A DNA stretch of 64,000 bases from Aegilops tauschii subsp. strangulata. Its lineage: Eukaryota; Streptophyta; Magnoliopsida; Poales; Poaceae. Shown piece after piece: positions 24,701 through 36,639 of this stretch (positions within the stretch are counted from its first letter, which is position 1; every line of letters starts with the position of its first letter). Where the stretch lies: contig NC_053040.3 in assembly GCF_002575655.3 (NCBI RefSeq), positions 359,536,267 to 359,600,266 on the forward strand. The letters are read 5' to 3'. The notes under the pieces are model-generated. The model worked only from the letters and a program-made list of their open reading frames with translations, did no database searches and had not been told where the DNA came from. The position numbers were made by a program, and so were the translations under genes.

Positions 24701-25360
24701 TGCAGGAACTCGTATTAGCCATCTAGGCTCTGACGTACAGAAGAAATTGAAAGCGGCCTATACTCTGATAGAGCAGCTGTATACCGGTGCGCAGCGGATC
24801 ATCTGCACAGCTTCACACAATAAACCTCCACCAACATTGATCAGGACACCTTAGAAAGGCTATCCATGCTGCCTGCCCGGGTTGAAGAACTAAAGAAAGC
24901 TGCTGCAAGGGCCGGAGCTCTGACCGCTCTAACCCGGGCAAAGGCGTGGGTGCCTGATCTTGATCTGGTGGACGTGGCTAAAGGCTTCCCAAGCTTAAAA
25001 GAAGACGGATCAGAATTTGGCCAGGAGGATCTCCGCGCCATAAACCGGGAAGTACGTCCACTGGCTTGTCAATTGGCTGAAGAAGCTGATCTCTCATACT
25101 ATCAGGCAAGCTATGATGACAAGAACAGACGGGTTGCTGCACCAATTCCGGAAGCGCAAAATCTGATCCCTCCAATCCGTAAGCACACTTATGCCCCTGA
25201 TATTGAACCGTCAACCCTTATAAGCGATGAAGCTGTGTTCCAAGCTTTAACTGGGATTGACTGGACAACGGTTGACTTCCAGCCGCTGGGTAGAGACGAA
25301 GAAGATGAACCGATGCAAGATGATCCGCAGCCGTCAGGTCAAGCTGATAAGCAATCATAA
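21751..25360 (+). pseudogene. Antisense gene in Tat element, PF04195-like, five exons, broken
   Basis: It resembles the plant family annotated as putative gypsy-type transposon protein (PF04195), found as an extra antisense ORF in Tat retrotransposons. Its molecular role is unknown. Predicted exons are 21751-22638, 22716-23353, 23432-23951, 24354-24630 and 24706-25360. All introns have GT-AG ends and preserve the frame. The conserved domain is in exon 1 (HLGRGFSPPGSKKIRDVL, FRDFFHLKRR, WNQTWFYCMD). Exons 2 and 3 are acidic with KP repeats. Exon 4 is a likely coiled coil rich in A, K and E (about 24354-24590). Exon 5 is helical and ends GQADKQS. Breaks are TGA at 21772 (codon 8), TGA at 23040 and a one-base frameshift near 24840. 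It faces gag-pol, which reads towards it. Confidence 0.75.
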
Positions 25361-25858
25361 TCCGGGGGCCGGTTTAGTCTTCCATGTGTTGCAATTCTTA
25401 TTGAGAAACAATTATCCTTTTGGGCACTGAAACGCCTTGTAATAGGCTAGTTAAAACACTTGGTCTGTTATGCCTTCGTGCATATTTATCTGCAACTGAT
25501 GCGTGTTAATCCGCCATGCTTAAGATATGATGTTCGTACTCCATAGCTATTTATTCAAGTTGTTCCTGCAGATAAAAAGCTTAAAGCGCCCTGACGGTTT
25601 ACCACCGGGCGGGTCATGATACCCAAATATATATATGACCACGGTTTATAACCAAGGTTGCAAAGGATAACCAAATATGGAAATATATGATACCTGTGAC
25701 CTTTAGGCATAGTGTTGGCTGACCAACTTTGTAATGAGGGTAATAACCCTAATCCGGAGTAGAAGTAACTCCTGTTATATGATGCCGATTTATCAGAAAA
25801 CCGTTCCAGGCTGTGATAAACACCGACTTATTCCATACTGGTGACTTTGAGTCAAAAC
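25361..25858. other. Tat internal spacer left of element C
   Basis: This is the 3' flank of the antisense gene, up to the AAAAC target site at 25854-25858. It is A/T-rich with scattered ccggtttaa-like motifs typical of this element. No coding frame is supported. It continues across element C at 34625. Confidence 0.6.
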
Positions 25859-27572
25859 TGTTGGGAATCGTAGCATAATTTAAAATTTTTCTACGCTCAC
25901 CAAGATGCATCTATGGAGTCTACTAACAACGAGGGGAAAGGAGTGCAACTACATACCCTTGTAGATCGCGAGCGGAAGCGTTCCAATGAACGTGGATGAC
26001 GGAGTCGTACTCGCCGTGATCCAAATCACCGATGACCGAGTGCCGAACGGACGGCACCTCCGCGTTCAACACACGTACGGTACAGCGACGTCTCCTCCTT
26101 CTTGATCCAGCAAGGGGGGAGGAGAGGTTGATGGAGATCCAGCAGCACAACGGCGTGGTGGTGGATGTAGCGGGTCTCGGCAGGGCTTCGCCAAGCTTCT
26201 GCGAGAGAGAGAGAGAGGTGTTGCAGGGGAGGAGGGAGGCGCCCAAGGCTGTTGTGTTGCTGCCCTCCCCCCTTTATATAGGCCCCCTGGGGGGGCGCCG
26301 GCCCAGGGAGATGGGATCTCCAAGGGGGGGCGGCGGCCAAAGGGGGGGAAGGGGTGCCTTGCCCCCCAAGGCAAGGGGGAAGCTCCCCCCTAGGGTTCCC
26401 AACCCTAGGCGCATGGGGGGAGGCCCAAGGGGGGTGCCCCAGCCCACTAAGGGCTGGTTCCCTTCCACTTTCAGCCCACGGGGCCCTCCGGGATAGGTGG
26501 CCCCACCCGGTGGACCCCCGGGACCCTTCCGGCGGTCCCGGTACAATACCGGTAACCCCCGAAACTTTCCCGGTGGCCGAAACTGGACTTCCTATATATA
26601 ATTCTTCACCTCCGGACCATTCCGGAACCTCTCGTGACGTCCGGGATCTCATCCGGGACTCCGAACAACTTTCGGGTTTCCGCATACATATATCTCTACA
26701 ACCCTAGCGTCACCGAACCTTAAGTGTGTAGACCCTACGGGTTCGGGAGACATGCAGACATGACCGAGACGCCTCTCCGGTCAATAACCAACAGCGGGAT
26801 CTGGATACCCATGTTGGCTCCCACATGTTCCACGATGATCTCATCGGATGAACCACGGTGTCGAGGATTCAATCAATCCGTATGCAATTCCCTTTGTCAA
26901 TCGGTATGTTACTTGCCCGAGATTCGATCGTCGGTATCCCAATACCTTGTTCAATCTCGTTACCGGCAAGTCTCTTTACTCGTACCGCAATGCATGATCC
27001 CGTGACTAACGCCTTAGTCACATTGAGCTCATTATGATGATGCATTACCGAGTGGGCCCAGAGATACCTCTCCGTCACACGGAGTGACAAATCCCAGTCT
27101 CGATCCGTGCCAACCCAACAGACACTTTCGGAGATACCCGTAGTGCACCTTTATAGTCACCCAGTTACGTTGTGACGTTTGGCACACCCAAAGCACTCCT
27201 ACGGTATCCGGGAGTTGCACGATCTCCTGGTCTAAGGAAAAGATACTTGACATTGGAAAAGCTCTAGCAAACGAAACTACACGATCTTTTATGCTATGCT
27301 TAGGATTGGGTCTTGTCCATCACATCATTCTCCTAATGATGTGATCCCGTTATCAATGACATCCAATGTCCATAGTCAGGAAACCATGACTATCTGTTGA
27401 TCAACGAGCTAGTCAACTAGAGGCTTACTAGGGACACGTTGTGGTCTATGTATTCACACATGTATTACGATTTCCGGACAATACAATTATAGCATGAACA
27501 ATAGACAATTATCATGAACAAAGAAATATAATAATAACCATTTATTATTGCCTCTAGGGCATATTTCCAACA
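25859..27572 (-). repeat. 3' LTR of element C
   Basis: The plus strand runs tgttgggaatcgtagc to gggcatatttccaaca. The minus-strand TATA box TATATAAAGG is at 26271-26280. A strongly G/C-rich stretch (26220-26560) gives long but meaningless open frames on both strands. Confidence 0.95.
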
Positions 27573-27587
27573 GTCTCCCACTTGCAC
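27573..27587 (-). promoter_or_regulatory. Polypurine tract of element C
   Basis: The minus strand reads gtgcaagtgggagac directly before the 3' LTR. It is identical to the tract of A and D. Confidence 0.85.
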
Positions 27588-27604
27588 TAGAGTCAATAAT
27601 CTAG

Positions 27605-30600
27605 TTACATTGTGGTGAATCGAACACCCATTGCGTCCTGGTGTTGATCATGTTTTGCCCTTGGGAGAGGTTTAGTCAACGGATCTGCTACATTCAGGTC
27701 CGTATGTACTTTACAAATATCTATGTCTCCATTTTGAACACTTTCACGAATGGAGTTGAAGCGACGCTTGATATGCCTGGTCTTCCTGTGAAACCTGGGC
27801 TCCTTCGCAAGGGCAATAGCTCCAGTGTTGTCACAGAAGAGAGTCATCGGGCCCGACGCATTGGGAATCACCCCTAGGTCGGTAATGAACTCCTTCATCC
27901 AGACTGCTTCCTGTGCTGCCTCCGAGGCTGCTATGTACTCCGCTTCACATGTAGATCCCGCCACGACGCTTTGCTTGCAACTGCACCAGCTTACTGCTCC
28001 TCCATTCAAAATATACACGTATCCGGTTTGTGACTTCGAGTCATCCAGATCTGTGTCGAAGCTAGCGTCGACGTAACCCTTTACGACGAGCTCTTCGTCA
28101 CCTCCATAAACGAGAAACATATCCTTAGTCCTCTTCAGGTACTTTAGGATATTCTTGACCGCTGTCCAGTGTTCCTTGCCGGGATTACTTTGGTACCTTC
28201 CTACCAAACTTACGGCAAGGTTTACATCAGGTCTGGTACACAGCATGGCATACATAATAGACCCTATGGCCGAGGCATAGGGGATGACACTCATCTTTTC
28301 TATATCTTCTGCCGTGGTCGGGCATTGAGCCGTGCTCAATTGCACACCTTGCAATACAGGCAAGAACCCCTTCTTGGACTGATCCATACTGAACTTCTTC
28401 AATATCTTGTCAAGGTATGTACTCTGTGAAAGACCAATGAGGCGTCTTGATCTATCTCTATAGATCTTGATGCCTAATATATAAGCAGCTTCTCCAAGGT
28501 CCTTCATTGAAAAACACTTATTCAAATAGGCCTTTATACTTTCCAAGAATTCTATATCATTTCCCATCAATAGTATGTCATCCACATATAATATGAGAAA
28601 TGCTACAGAGCTCCCACTCACTTTCTTGTAAACACAGGCTTCTCCATAAGTCTGTCTAAACCCAAACGCTTTGATCATCTCATCAAAGCGAATGTTCCAA
28701 CTCCGAGATGCTTGCACCAGCCCATAGATTGAGCGCTGGAGCTTGCATACTTTGTTAGCATTCTTAGGATCGACAAAACCTTCCGGCTGCATCATATACA
28801 ACTCTTCCTTAAGGAAGCCGTTAAGGAATGCCGTTTTGACGTCCATCTGCCATATCTCATAATCATAGTATGCGGCAATTGCTAACATGATTCGGACGGA
28901 CTTCAGCTTTGCTACGGGTGAGAAAGTCTCATCGTAATCAACCCCTTGAACTTGTCGATAACCCTTAGCGACAAGTCGAGCTTTGTAGATGGTCACATTA
29001 CCATCCGCGTCCGTCTTCTTCTTAAAGATCCATTTGTTTTCTATGGCACGCCGATCATCGGGCAAGTCAGTCAAAGTCCATACTTTGTTTTCATACATGG
29101 ATTCTATCTCGGATTTCATGGCTTCTAGCCATTTGTCGGAATCCGGGCCCGCCATCGCTTCTTCATAGTTCGAAGGTTCACCGTTGTCTAACAACATGAA
29201 TTCCAGGACAGGGTTGCTGTACCACTCTGGTGCGGAACGTGTCCTTGTGGACCTACGAAGTTCAGTAACTTGATCCGAAGCTTCATGATCATCATCATTA
29301 ACTTCCTCCCCAGTCGGTGTAGGCACCACAGGAACATTTTCCCGCGCTGCGCTACTTTCCAGTTCGGAAGGGGTGACTATCACCTCATCAAGTTCCACTT
29401 TCCTCCCACTCAATTCTTTCGAGAGAAACTCCTTCTCTAGAAAGGACCCGTTCTTGGCAACGAAGATCTTGCCCTCGGATCTGAGGTAGAAGGTATACCC
29501 AATAGTTTCCTTAGGGTATCCTATGAAGACGCATTTTTCCGACTTGGGTTCGAGCTTTTCAGGTTGAAGTTTCTTGACATAAGCATCGCATCCCCAAACT
29601 TTTAGAAACGACAGCTTAGGTTTCTTCCCAAACCATAATTCATACGGTGTCGTCTCAACGGATTTAGAGGGTGCCCTATTTAAAGTGAATGCGGCAGTCT
29701 CTCAAGCATAACCCCAAAATGAGAGCGTTAAATCGGTAAGAGACATCATAGATCGCACCATATCCAATAGAGTGCGATTACGACGTTCGGACACACCATT
29801 TCTCTGAGGTGTTCCAGGCGGCGTGAGTTGTGAAACTATTCCACATTTCCTTAAGTGTGTACCAAATTCGTGACTTAAATATTCTCCACCACGATCTGAT
29901 CGTAAGAATTTTATTTTTCTGTCACATTGATTCTCAACTTCACTCTGAAATTCCTTGAACTTTTCAAAGGTTTCAGACTTGTGTTTCATTAGGTAGACAT
30001 ACCCATATCTACTTAAATCATCAGTGAGAGTGAGAACATAACGATATCCTCCGCGAGCCTCAACACTCATTGGACCACACACATCGGTATGTATGATTTC
30101 CAATAAGTTGGTTGCTCGCTCCATTGTTCCGGAGAACGGAGTCTTGGTCATCTTACCCATGAGGCATGGTTCGCATGTGTCAAATGATTCGTAATCAAGA
30201 GACTCCAAAAGTCCATCTGCATGGAGCTTCTTCATGCGCTTGATACCAATGTGACCAAGGCGGCAGTGCCACAAGTATGTGGGACTATCGTTATCAACTT
30301 TACATCTTTTGGTATTCACACTATGAACATGTGTAACATCACGTTCGAGATTCATCAAAAATAAACCATTGACCAGCGGGGCATGACCATAAAACATATC
30401 TCTCAAATAAATAGAACAACCATTATTCTCGGATTTAAATGAGTAGCCATCTCGAATTAAACGAGATCCAGATACAATGTTCATGCTCAAAGCTGGCACT
30501 AAATAACAATTATTGAGGTTTAAAACTAATCCCGTGGGTAGATGCAGAGGTAGCGTGCCGACGGCGATCACATCGACCTTGGAACCATTACCGACGCGCA

Positions 30601-31585
30601 TCGTCACCTCATCCTTCGCCAGTCTCCGTTTATTCCGTAGTTCCTGTTTTGAGTTACATATATGAGCAACCGCACCGGTATCAAATACCCAGGAGCTACT
30701 ACGAGTACTGGTAAGGTACACATCAATTACATGTATATCACATATACCTTTGGTGTTGCCGGCCTTCTTCTTGTCCGCTAAGTATTTGGGGCAGTTCCGC
30801 TTCCAGTGACCACTTCCCTTGCAATAAAAGCACTCAGTCTCGGGCTTGGGTCCATTCTTTGACTTCTTCCCGGTAACTGGTTTACCGGGCGCGGCAACTC
30901 CCTTGCCGTCCTTCTTGAAGTTCTTCTTACCCTTGCCCTTCTTGAACTTAGTGGTTTTATTCACCATCAACACTTGATGTTCTTTTCTGATCTCTACCTC
31001 AGCTGATTTCAGCATTGAATATACCTCAGGAATGGTCTTTTCCATCCCCTGCATATTGAAGTTCATCACAAAGCTCTTGTAGCTTGGTGGAAGCGACTGG
31101 AGGATTCTGTCAATGACCGCGTCATCCGGGAGGTTAACTCCCAGCTGAGACAAGCGGTTGTGCAACCCAGACATTCTGAGTATGTGCTCACTAACAGAAC
31201 TATTCTCCTCCATTTTACAGCTGAAGAACTTGTCGGAGACGTCATATCTCTCGACCCGGGCATGAGCTTGAAAAACCAGTTTCAGCTCCTCGAACATCTC
31301 ATATGCTCCATGTTTCTCAAAATGCTTTTGGAGACCCGACTCTAAGCTGTAAAGCATGCCGCACTGAACGAGGGAGTAATCATCAGCACGCTGCTGCCAA
31401 GCGTTCATAACGTCTTGGTTCTCAGGGATTGGTGCTTCACCTAGCGGTGCTTCTAAGACATAATCTTTCTTGGCTACTATGAGGATGACCCTCAGGTTCC
31501 GGACCCAGTCCGTATAGTTGCTGCCATCATCTTTCAGCTTGGTTTTCTCTAGGAACGCGTTGAAATTGAGGACAACGTTGGCCAT
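27605..31585 (-). pseudogene. gag-pol: Angela gag-pol polyprotein, one in-frame stop
   Basis: A single frame of 1327 codons starts at ATG 31583-31585 (MANVVLNFNAFLEKTKL). The domains in order are Gag, zinc knuckle CFYCKGSGHWKRNCPKY (about residue 250), aspartic protease FDTGAVAHIC (about 295), GAG-pre-integrase YLWHCRLGHIGIKRM (about 420), and integrase with D, D and E in HTDVCGP, RSDRGGEY and NGVSERRN. Reverse transcriptase follows with QMDVKTAFLNG and YVDD, then RNase H with AGSTCEAEYIA and FCDNTGAIALAKEP, ending in HTDLNVADPLTKPL. The one break is a TGA at 29702-29704 just after LSFWGYA, where a leucine codon is expected. All other catalytic motifs are present. This copy would make Gag to integrase but not reverse transcriptase unless the stop is read through. 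Confidence 0.93.
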
Positions 31586-32878
31586 TTGATCTACAATACA
31601 TAGTGTAAAGATTTTAGACTAAGTTCATGATAATTGAGTTCATCTAATCAAATTATTTAATGAACTCCCATTCAGATAGACATCCCTCTAGTCATCTAAG
31701 TGAAACATGATCCGAATTCAACTAGGCCGTGTCCGATCATCACGTGAGATGGACTAGTCAAGATCGGTGAACATCTCCATGTTGATCGTATCTACTATAC
31801 GACTCATGCTCAAACTTTCGGTCCTTCGTGTTCCGAGGCCATGTCTGTACATGCTAGGCTCGTCAAGTCAACCTAAGTGTATTGCGTGTGTTCCGAGGCC
31901 ATGTCTGTACATGCTAGGCTCGTCAACACCCGTTGTATTCGAACGTTAGAATCTATCACACCCGATCATCACGTGGTGCTTCGAAACAACGAACCTTCGC
32001 AACGGTGCACAGTTAGGGTGAACACTTTCTTGAAATTATTATAAGGGATCATCTTACTTACTACCGTCGTTCTAAGCAAATAAGATGCAAAACATGATAA
32101 ACATCACATGCAATCAAATAGTGACATGATATGGCCAATATCATTATGCTCCTTTGATCTCCATCTTCGGGGCACCATGATCATCTTCGTCACCGGCATG
32201 ACACCATGATCTCCATCATCATGATCTCCATCATTGTGTCTTCATGAAGTCGTCACGCCAACGGTTACTTCTACTTCTATGGCTAACGCGTTTAGCAACA
32301 AAGTAAAGTAATTTACATGGCATTATTCAATGACACGCAGGTCATGCAAAATAATAAAGACAACTCCTATGGCTCCTGCCGGTTGTCATACTCATCGACA
32401 TGCAAGTCGTGATTCCTATTACAAGAATATGATCAATCTCATACATCACATATATCATTCATCACATCTTCTGGCCATATCACATCACATAGCACTTGCT
32501 GCAAAAACAAGTTAGACGTCCTCTAATTGTTGTTGCAAGTTTTTACGTGGTTTGTAGGTTTCTAGCAAGAACGTTTCTTACCTACGTATGACCACAACGT
32601 GATTTGCCAATTTCTATTTACCCTTCATAAGGACCCTTTTCATCGAATCCGTTCCGACTAAAGTAGGAGAGACAGACACCCGCTAGCCACCTTATGCAAC
32701 TAGTGCATGTCAGTCGGTGGAACCAGTCTCACGTAAGCGTACGTGTAAGGTCGGTCCGGGCCGCTTCATCCTACAATGCCGCCGAAACAAGAAACGACTA
32801 GTAGCGGCAAGAAGAATTGGCAAACTCAACGCCCACAACTGCTTCGTGTTCTACTCGTGCATAGTAACTACGCATAGG
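31586..32878 (-). other. Leader of element C with a duplicated 39-bp block
   Basis: This is a long untranslated leader as in BARE/Angela elements. A 39-bp block starting gtgttccgaggcc occurs twice, at 31828-31866 and 31888-31926, with a 60-bp period. Element D has the same duplication. A and B have one copy. Small frames here are not conserved. Confidence 0.8.
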
Positions 32879-32879
32879 C

Positions 32880-32895
32880 CTGCCTCATGATGCCA
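32880..32895 (-). promoter_or_regulatory. Primer binding site of element C
   Basis: The minus strand reads tggcatcatgaggcag immediately after the LTR end. By position it corresponds to the initiator tRNA-Met site of the family, but the match is imperfect. Confidence 0.6.
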
Positions 32896-32896
32896 C

Positions 32897-34619
32897 TGTT
32901 GGGAATCGTAGCATAATTTAAAATTTTTCTACGCTCACCAAGATGCATCTATGGAGTCTACTAGCAACGAGGGGAAAGGAGTGCATCTACATACCCTTGT
33001 AGGTCGCGAGCGGAAGCGTTCCAATGAACGTGGATGACGGAGTCGTACTCGCCGTGATCCAAATCACCGATGACCGAGTGCCGAACGGACGGCACCTCCG
33101 CGTTCAACACACGTACGGTGCAGCGACGTCTCCTCCTTCTTGATCCATCAAGGGGGAAGGAGAGGTTGATGGAGATCCAGCAGCACGACGGCGTGGTGGT
33201 GGATGTAGCGGGTCTCGGCAGGGCTTTGCCAAGCTTCTGCGAGAGAGAGAGAGAGAGGTGTTGCAGGGGAGGAGGGAGGCGCCCAAGGCTGTTGTGTTGC
33301 TGCCCTCCCTCCCCCCCTTTATATAGGCCCCCTGGGGGGCGCCGGCCCAGGGAGATGGGATCTCCAAGGGGGGGCGGCGGCCAAAGGGGGGGAAGGGGTG
33401 CCTTGCCCCCCAAGGCAAGGGGGAAGCTCCCCCCCCTAGGGTTCCCAACCCTAGGCGCATGGGGGGAGGCCCAAGGGGGGCGCCCCAGCCCACTAAGGGC
33501 TGGTTCCCTTCCACTTTCAGCCCACGGGGCCCTCCGGGATAGGTGGCCCCACCCGATGGACCCCCGGGACCCTTCCGGTGGTCCCGGTACAATACCGGTA
33601 ACCCCCGAAACTTTCCCGGGTGGCCGAAACTGGACTTCCTATATATAATTCTTCACCTACGGACCATTCCGGAACCTCTCGTGACGTCCGGGATCTCATC
33701 CGGGACTCCGAACAACTTTCGGGTTTCCGCATACATATATCTCTACAACCCTAGCGTCACCGAACCTTAAGTGTGTAGACCCTACGGGTTCGGGAGACAT
33801 GCAGACATGACCGAGACGCCTCTCCGGTCAATAACCAACAGCGGGATCTGGATACCCATGTTGGCTCCCACATGTTCCACGATGATCTCATCGGATGAAC
33901 CACGGTGTCGAGGATTCAATCAATCCGTATGCAATTCCCTTTGTCAATCGGTATGTTACTTGCCCGAGATTCGATCGTCGGTATCCCAATACCTTGTTCA
34001 ATCTCGTTACCGGCAAGTCTCTTTACTCGTACCGCAATGCATGATCCCGTGACTAACGCCTTAGTCAAATTGAGCTCATTATGATGATGCATTACCGAGT
34101 GGGCCCAGAGATACCTCTCCGTCACACGGAGTGACAAATCCCAGTCTCGATCCGTGCCAACCCAACAGACACTTTCGGAGATACCCGTAGTGCACCTTGA
34201 TAGTCACCCAGTTACGTTGTGACGTTTGGCACACCCAAAGCACTCCTACAGTATCTGGGAGTTGCACGATCTCATGGTCTAAGGAAAAGATACTTGACAT
34301 TGGAAAAGCTCTAGCAAACGAAACTACACGATCTTTTATGCTATGCTTAGGATTGGGTCTTGTCCATCACATCATTCTCCTAATGATGTGATCCCGTTAT
34401 CAATGACATCCAATGTCCATAGTCAGGAAACCATGACTATCTGTTGATCAACGAGCTAGTCAACTAGAGGCTTACTAGGGACACGTTGTGGTCTATGTAT
34501 TCACACATGTATTATGATTTCCGGACAATACAATTATAGCATGAACAATAGACAATTATCATGAACAAAGAAATATAATAATAACCATTTATTATTGCCT
34601 CTAGGGCATATTTCCAACA
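32897..34619 (-). repeat. 5' LTR of element C
   Basis: It is collinear with 25859-27572. The minus-strand TATA box is at 33316-33325. The LTR ends in ctctagggcatatttccaaca, followed by the aaaac duplication. Confidence 0.95.
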
Positions 34620-34624
34620 AAAAC

Positions 34625-34915
34625 CAGACCGGGCTGATAGTCTCCGGATTATAATTTGATCGTGTACTGACAACTTGTAGTTGACAGCCTAACCGGGTTT
34701 GATAAACACCGGTTTAAAAACATCACAAATCTTATGAAAACAAAGAAAACTTAGCAAAAGGCAAATGAAAACCGTTGTAGTCGAGGCTTTTCACGGGCTG
34801 TCAGGCCCTAAATTCGACAGCAAAGAAATCCCCAAGCAACATTGTGAGCTGTGCTCAGTGGGTGCCTATGTTTGAGCTGTTGTTTTACAACACTCTCTTT
34901 GGCCCCGGATTGATG
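34625..34915. other. Tat internal spacer right of element C
   Basis: This continues the Tat 3' non-coding region from 25858. No gene or strong motif is seen before the tandem array at 34916. Confidence 0.5.
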
Positions 34916-35240
34916 TGGCTTTGAGCCGATCAACAGGTGTGACTGTGGTTCGGATACGACCAAGCCCCCAAGTGATGTTATGGCATTGCGCCGCTCAAGA
35001 GGTGTAGCTATGGTTCGGGTACGACCAAGCCCCCAAGTGATGCTGTGGCATTGCGCCGATCAACAGGTGTAGCTATGGTTCGGGTACGACCAAGCCCCCA
35101 AGTGATGCTGTGGCATTGCGCCGATCAAGAGGTGTAGCTATGGTTCGGATACGACCAAGCCCCCAAGTGATGCTGTGGCATTGCACCGATCAAGAGTTGT
35201 AGCTATGGTTCGGGTATGACCAAGCCCCCAAGTGATGCAA
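34916..35240. repeat. 65-bp tandem repeat, five copies, in Tat 3' region
   Basis: Five tandem units of 65 bp share the core tggttcgg, acgaccaagcccccaag and tgatgctgtggcattg. The ccaagccccc core recurs at 34960, 35025, 35090 and so on. The first unit is the most divergent. The array lies just beyond the integrase stop in the convergent zone between pol and the antisense gene. 35241-35417 holds no further feature. Confidence 0.85.
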
Positions 35241-35417
35241 TATAAAGCTTAGAGAAGCTAAATCAAGGGGTAAACCGAACGCCGCTTTGTAAGCTCCATG
35301 TAACCACACATGATGTAAGAAAAACCACAGATACCCCGCTTTAGCCAAGGTTCCAGTTTATTATATTGATCATAATATATACATTGTCATAATATGTACA
35401 TAAGCAGAGCCTATAGC

Positions 35418-36639
35418 TCAAGTATAGTAAGGCCGAAGATGAGCAATATTCCACGGCCGGTTGGTCTCCTCCTCCGATTTACGTGAGTCTTTGCACTCTC
35501 GAACATCGATTAGGTAGTATGACCCGTTGTGCAGATTCTTGCTGACCACAAAGGGTCCTTCCCAAGGGGGGGATAGCTTGTGCATGTCCGTCAGATCCTG
35601 GATGAGTCGAAGCACCAAACCGCCTTCTTGAAAGGTTCTAGTTCTAACCCGGCGGCTATGATAACGACGCAGATCTTGTTGATAAATCACTAAACGGGCT
35701 GCCGCGATGTCACGTTCCTCATCTAACAGGTCAAGAGCTTCCTGCCGTGCCTTCTCGTTGTCAGCTTCAACATATGCCGCTACACGAGGCGAGTCATGAC
35801 GGATGTCACTAGGAAGAACTGCTTCCGCTCCATAAACCATGAAAAATGGTGTGTATCCTGTCGATCTGTTGGGTGTGGTATTGATGCTCCACAACACAGA
35901 AGGTAACTCCTCAACCCAACAACCCGGCGTCCGTTGCAAAGGAACCATAAGCCGGGGTTTGATGCCTCTCAAGATCTCTTGATTGGCCCTCTCCGCTTGA
36001 CCATTAGACTGTGGGTGAGCCACTGATGACACGTCAAGCCGGATGTGCTCACGTTGACAGAACTCCTTCATGGCACCTTTTGACAGATTGGTACCATTGT
36101 CTCTTATAATGCTATGTGGAAAGCCGAACCGGAAGATCACCTTTTTGATGAATTGGACCGCCGTGGCTGCGTCACACTTACTAACTGGCTCTGCCTCCAC
36201 CCACTCGGTGAACTTATCAACCGCCACCAAAAGGTGGGTCTTCTTATCCTTCGACCTCTTGAAAGGCCCAACCATATCCAGCCCCCAAGTTGCAAACGGC
36301 CAGGTGATTGGAATCATCCTCAATTCTTGAGCCGGTACATGAGCGCGTCTTGAGAATTTCTGACAACCATCACATCTTTTGACCAAGTCCTCGGCATCAG
36401 CATGAGCTGTCAACCAATAGAAACCGTGATGAAACGCCTTGGCCACCAAAGATTTTGAACCGGCGTGGTGACCACAATCTCCTTCGTGGATCTCACACAA
36501 AATTTCACGGCCTTCCTCAGGAGACACACAGCGTTGAAACGCCCCTGTCATACTGCAATGATGTAACTCTCCATTGATAATAGTCATGGACTTGGACCGC
36601 CGGATTATCTGCCTGACCAGAGTTTCATCCTCTGGTAAC
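35418..36639 (-). pseudogene. pol: Tat integrase region
   Basis: It would insert element DNA into the genome. The open segment runs 36587 to 35418. It has an N-terminal zinc-binding H-H-C-C pattern (HEGDCGHHAG and later RCDGCQKF), and the catalytic D, D and E in WGLDMVGPF, IIRDNGTNLSKG and PQSNGQAERANQEI. The C-terminal part (PPWEGPFVVSKNL) ends HLRPYYT with no chromodomain, as in Tat. Upstream, the frame joining it to RNase H is shifted near 36640 and then returns to the gag frame. The domain looks complete but is cut off from the rest of pol. Confidence 0.9.

Larger units (their letters stand above)
25859..34619 (-). mobile_element. Element C: nearly intact Angela Copia, TSD AAAAC
   Basis: The element is 8761 bp with LTRs 25859-27572 and 32897-34619, flanked by aaaac at 25854-25858 and 34620-34624. 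On the minus strand the order is 5' LTR, primer site, 1.3 kb leader, one gag-pol frame with a single stop, polypurine tract and 3' LTR. LTR differences are about 19 substitutions in 1.71 kb plus a few length changes in G or C runs (hand count), about 1.1 percent. That makes it younger than its Tat host. It is the reference here for recognising A, B and D. Confidence 0.95.

Noticed and set aside
26026..26707. Frames of up to 219 codons in the LTR of element C (also 32961-33732)
   Set aside because: They lie wholly in LTR sequence, repeat in both LTRs, change length with G or C run differences, and are proline/glycine-rich.
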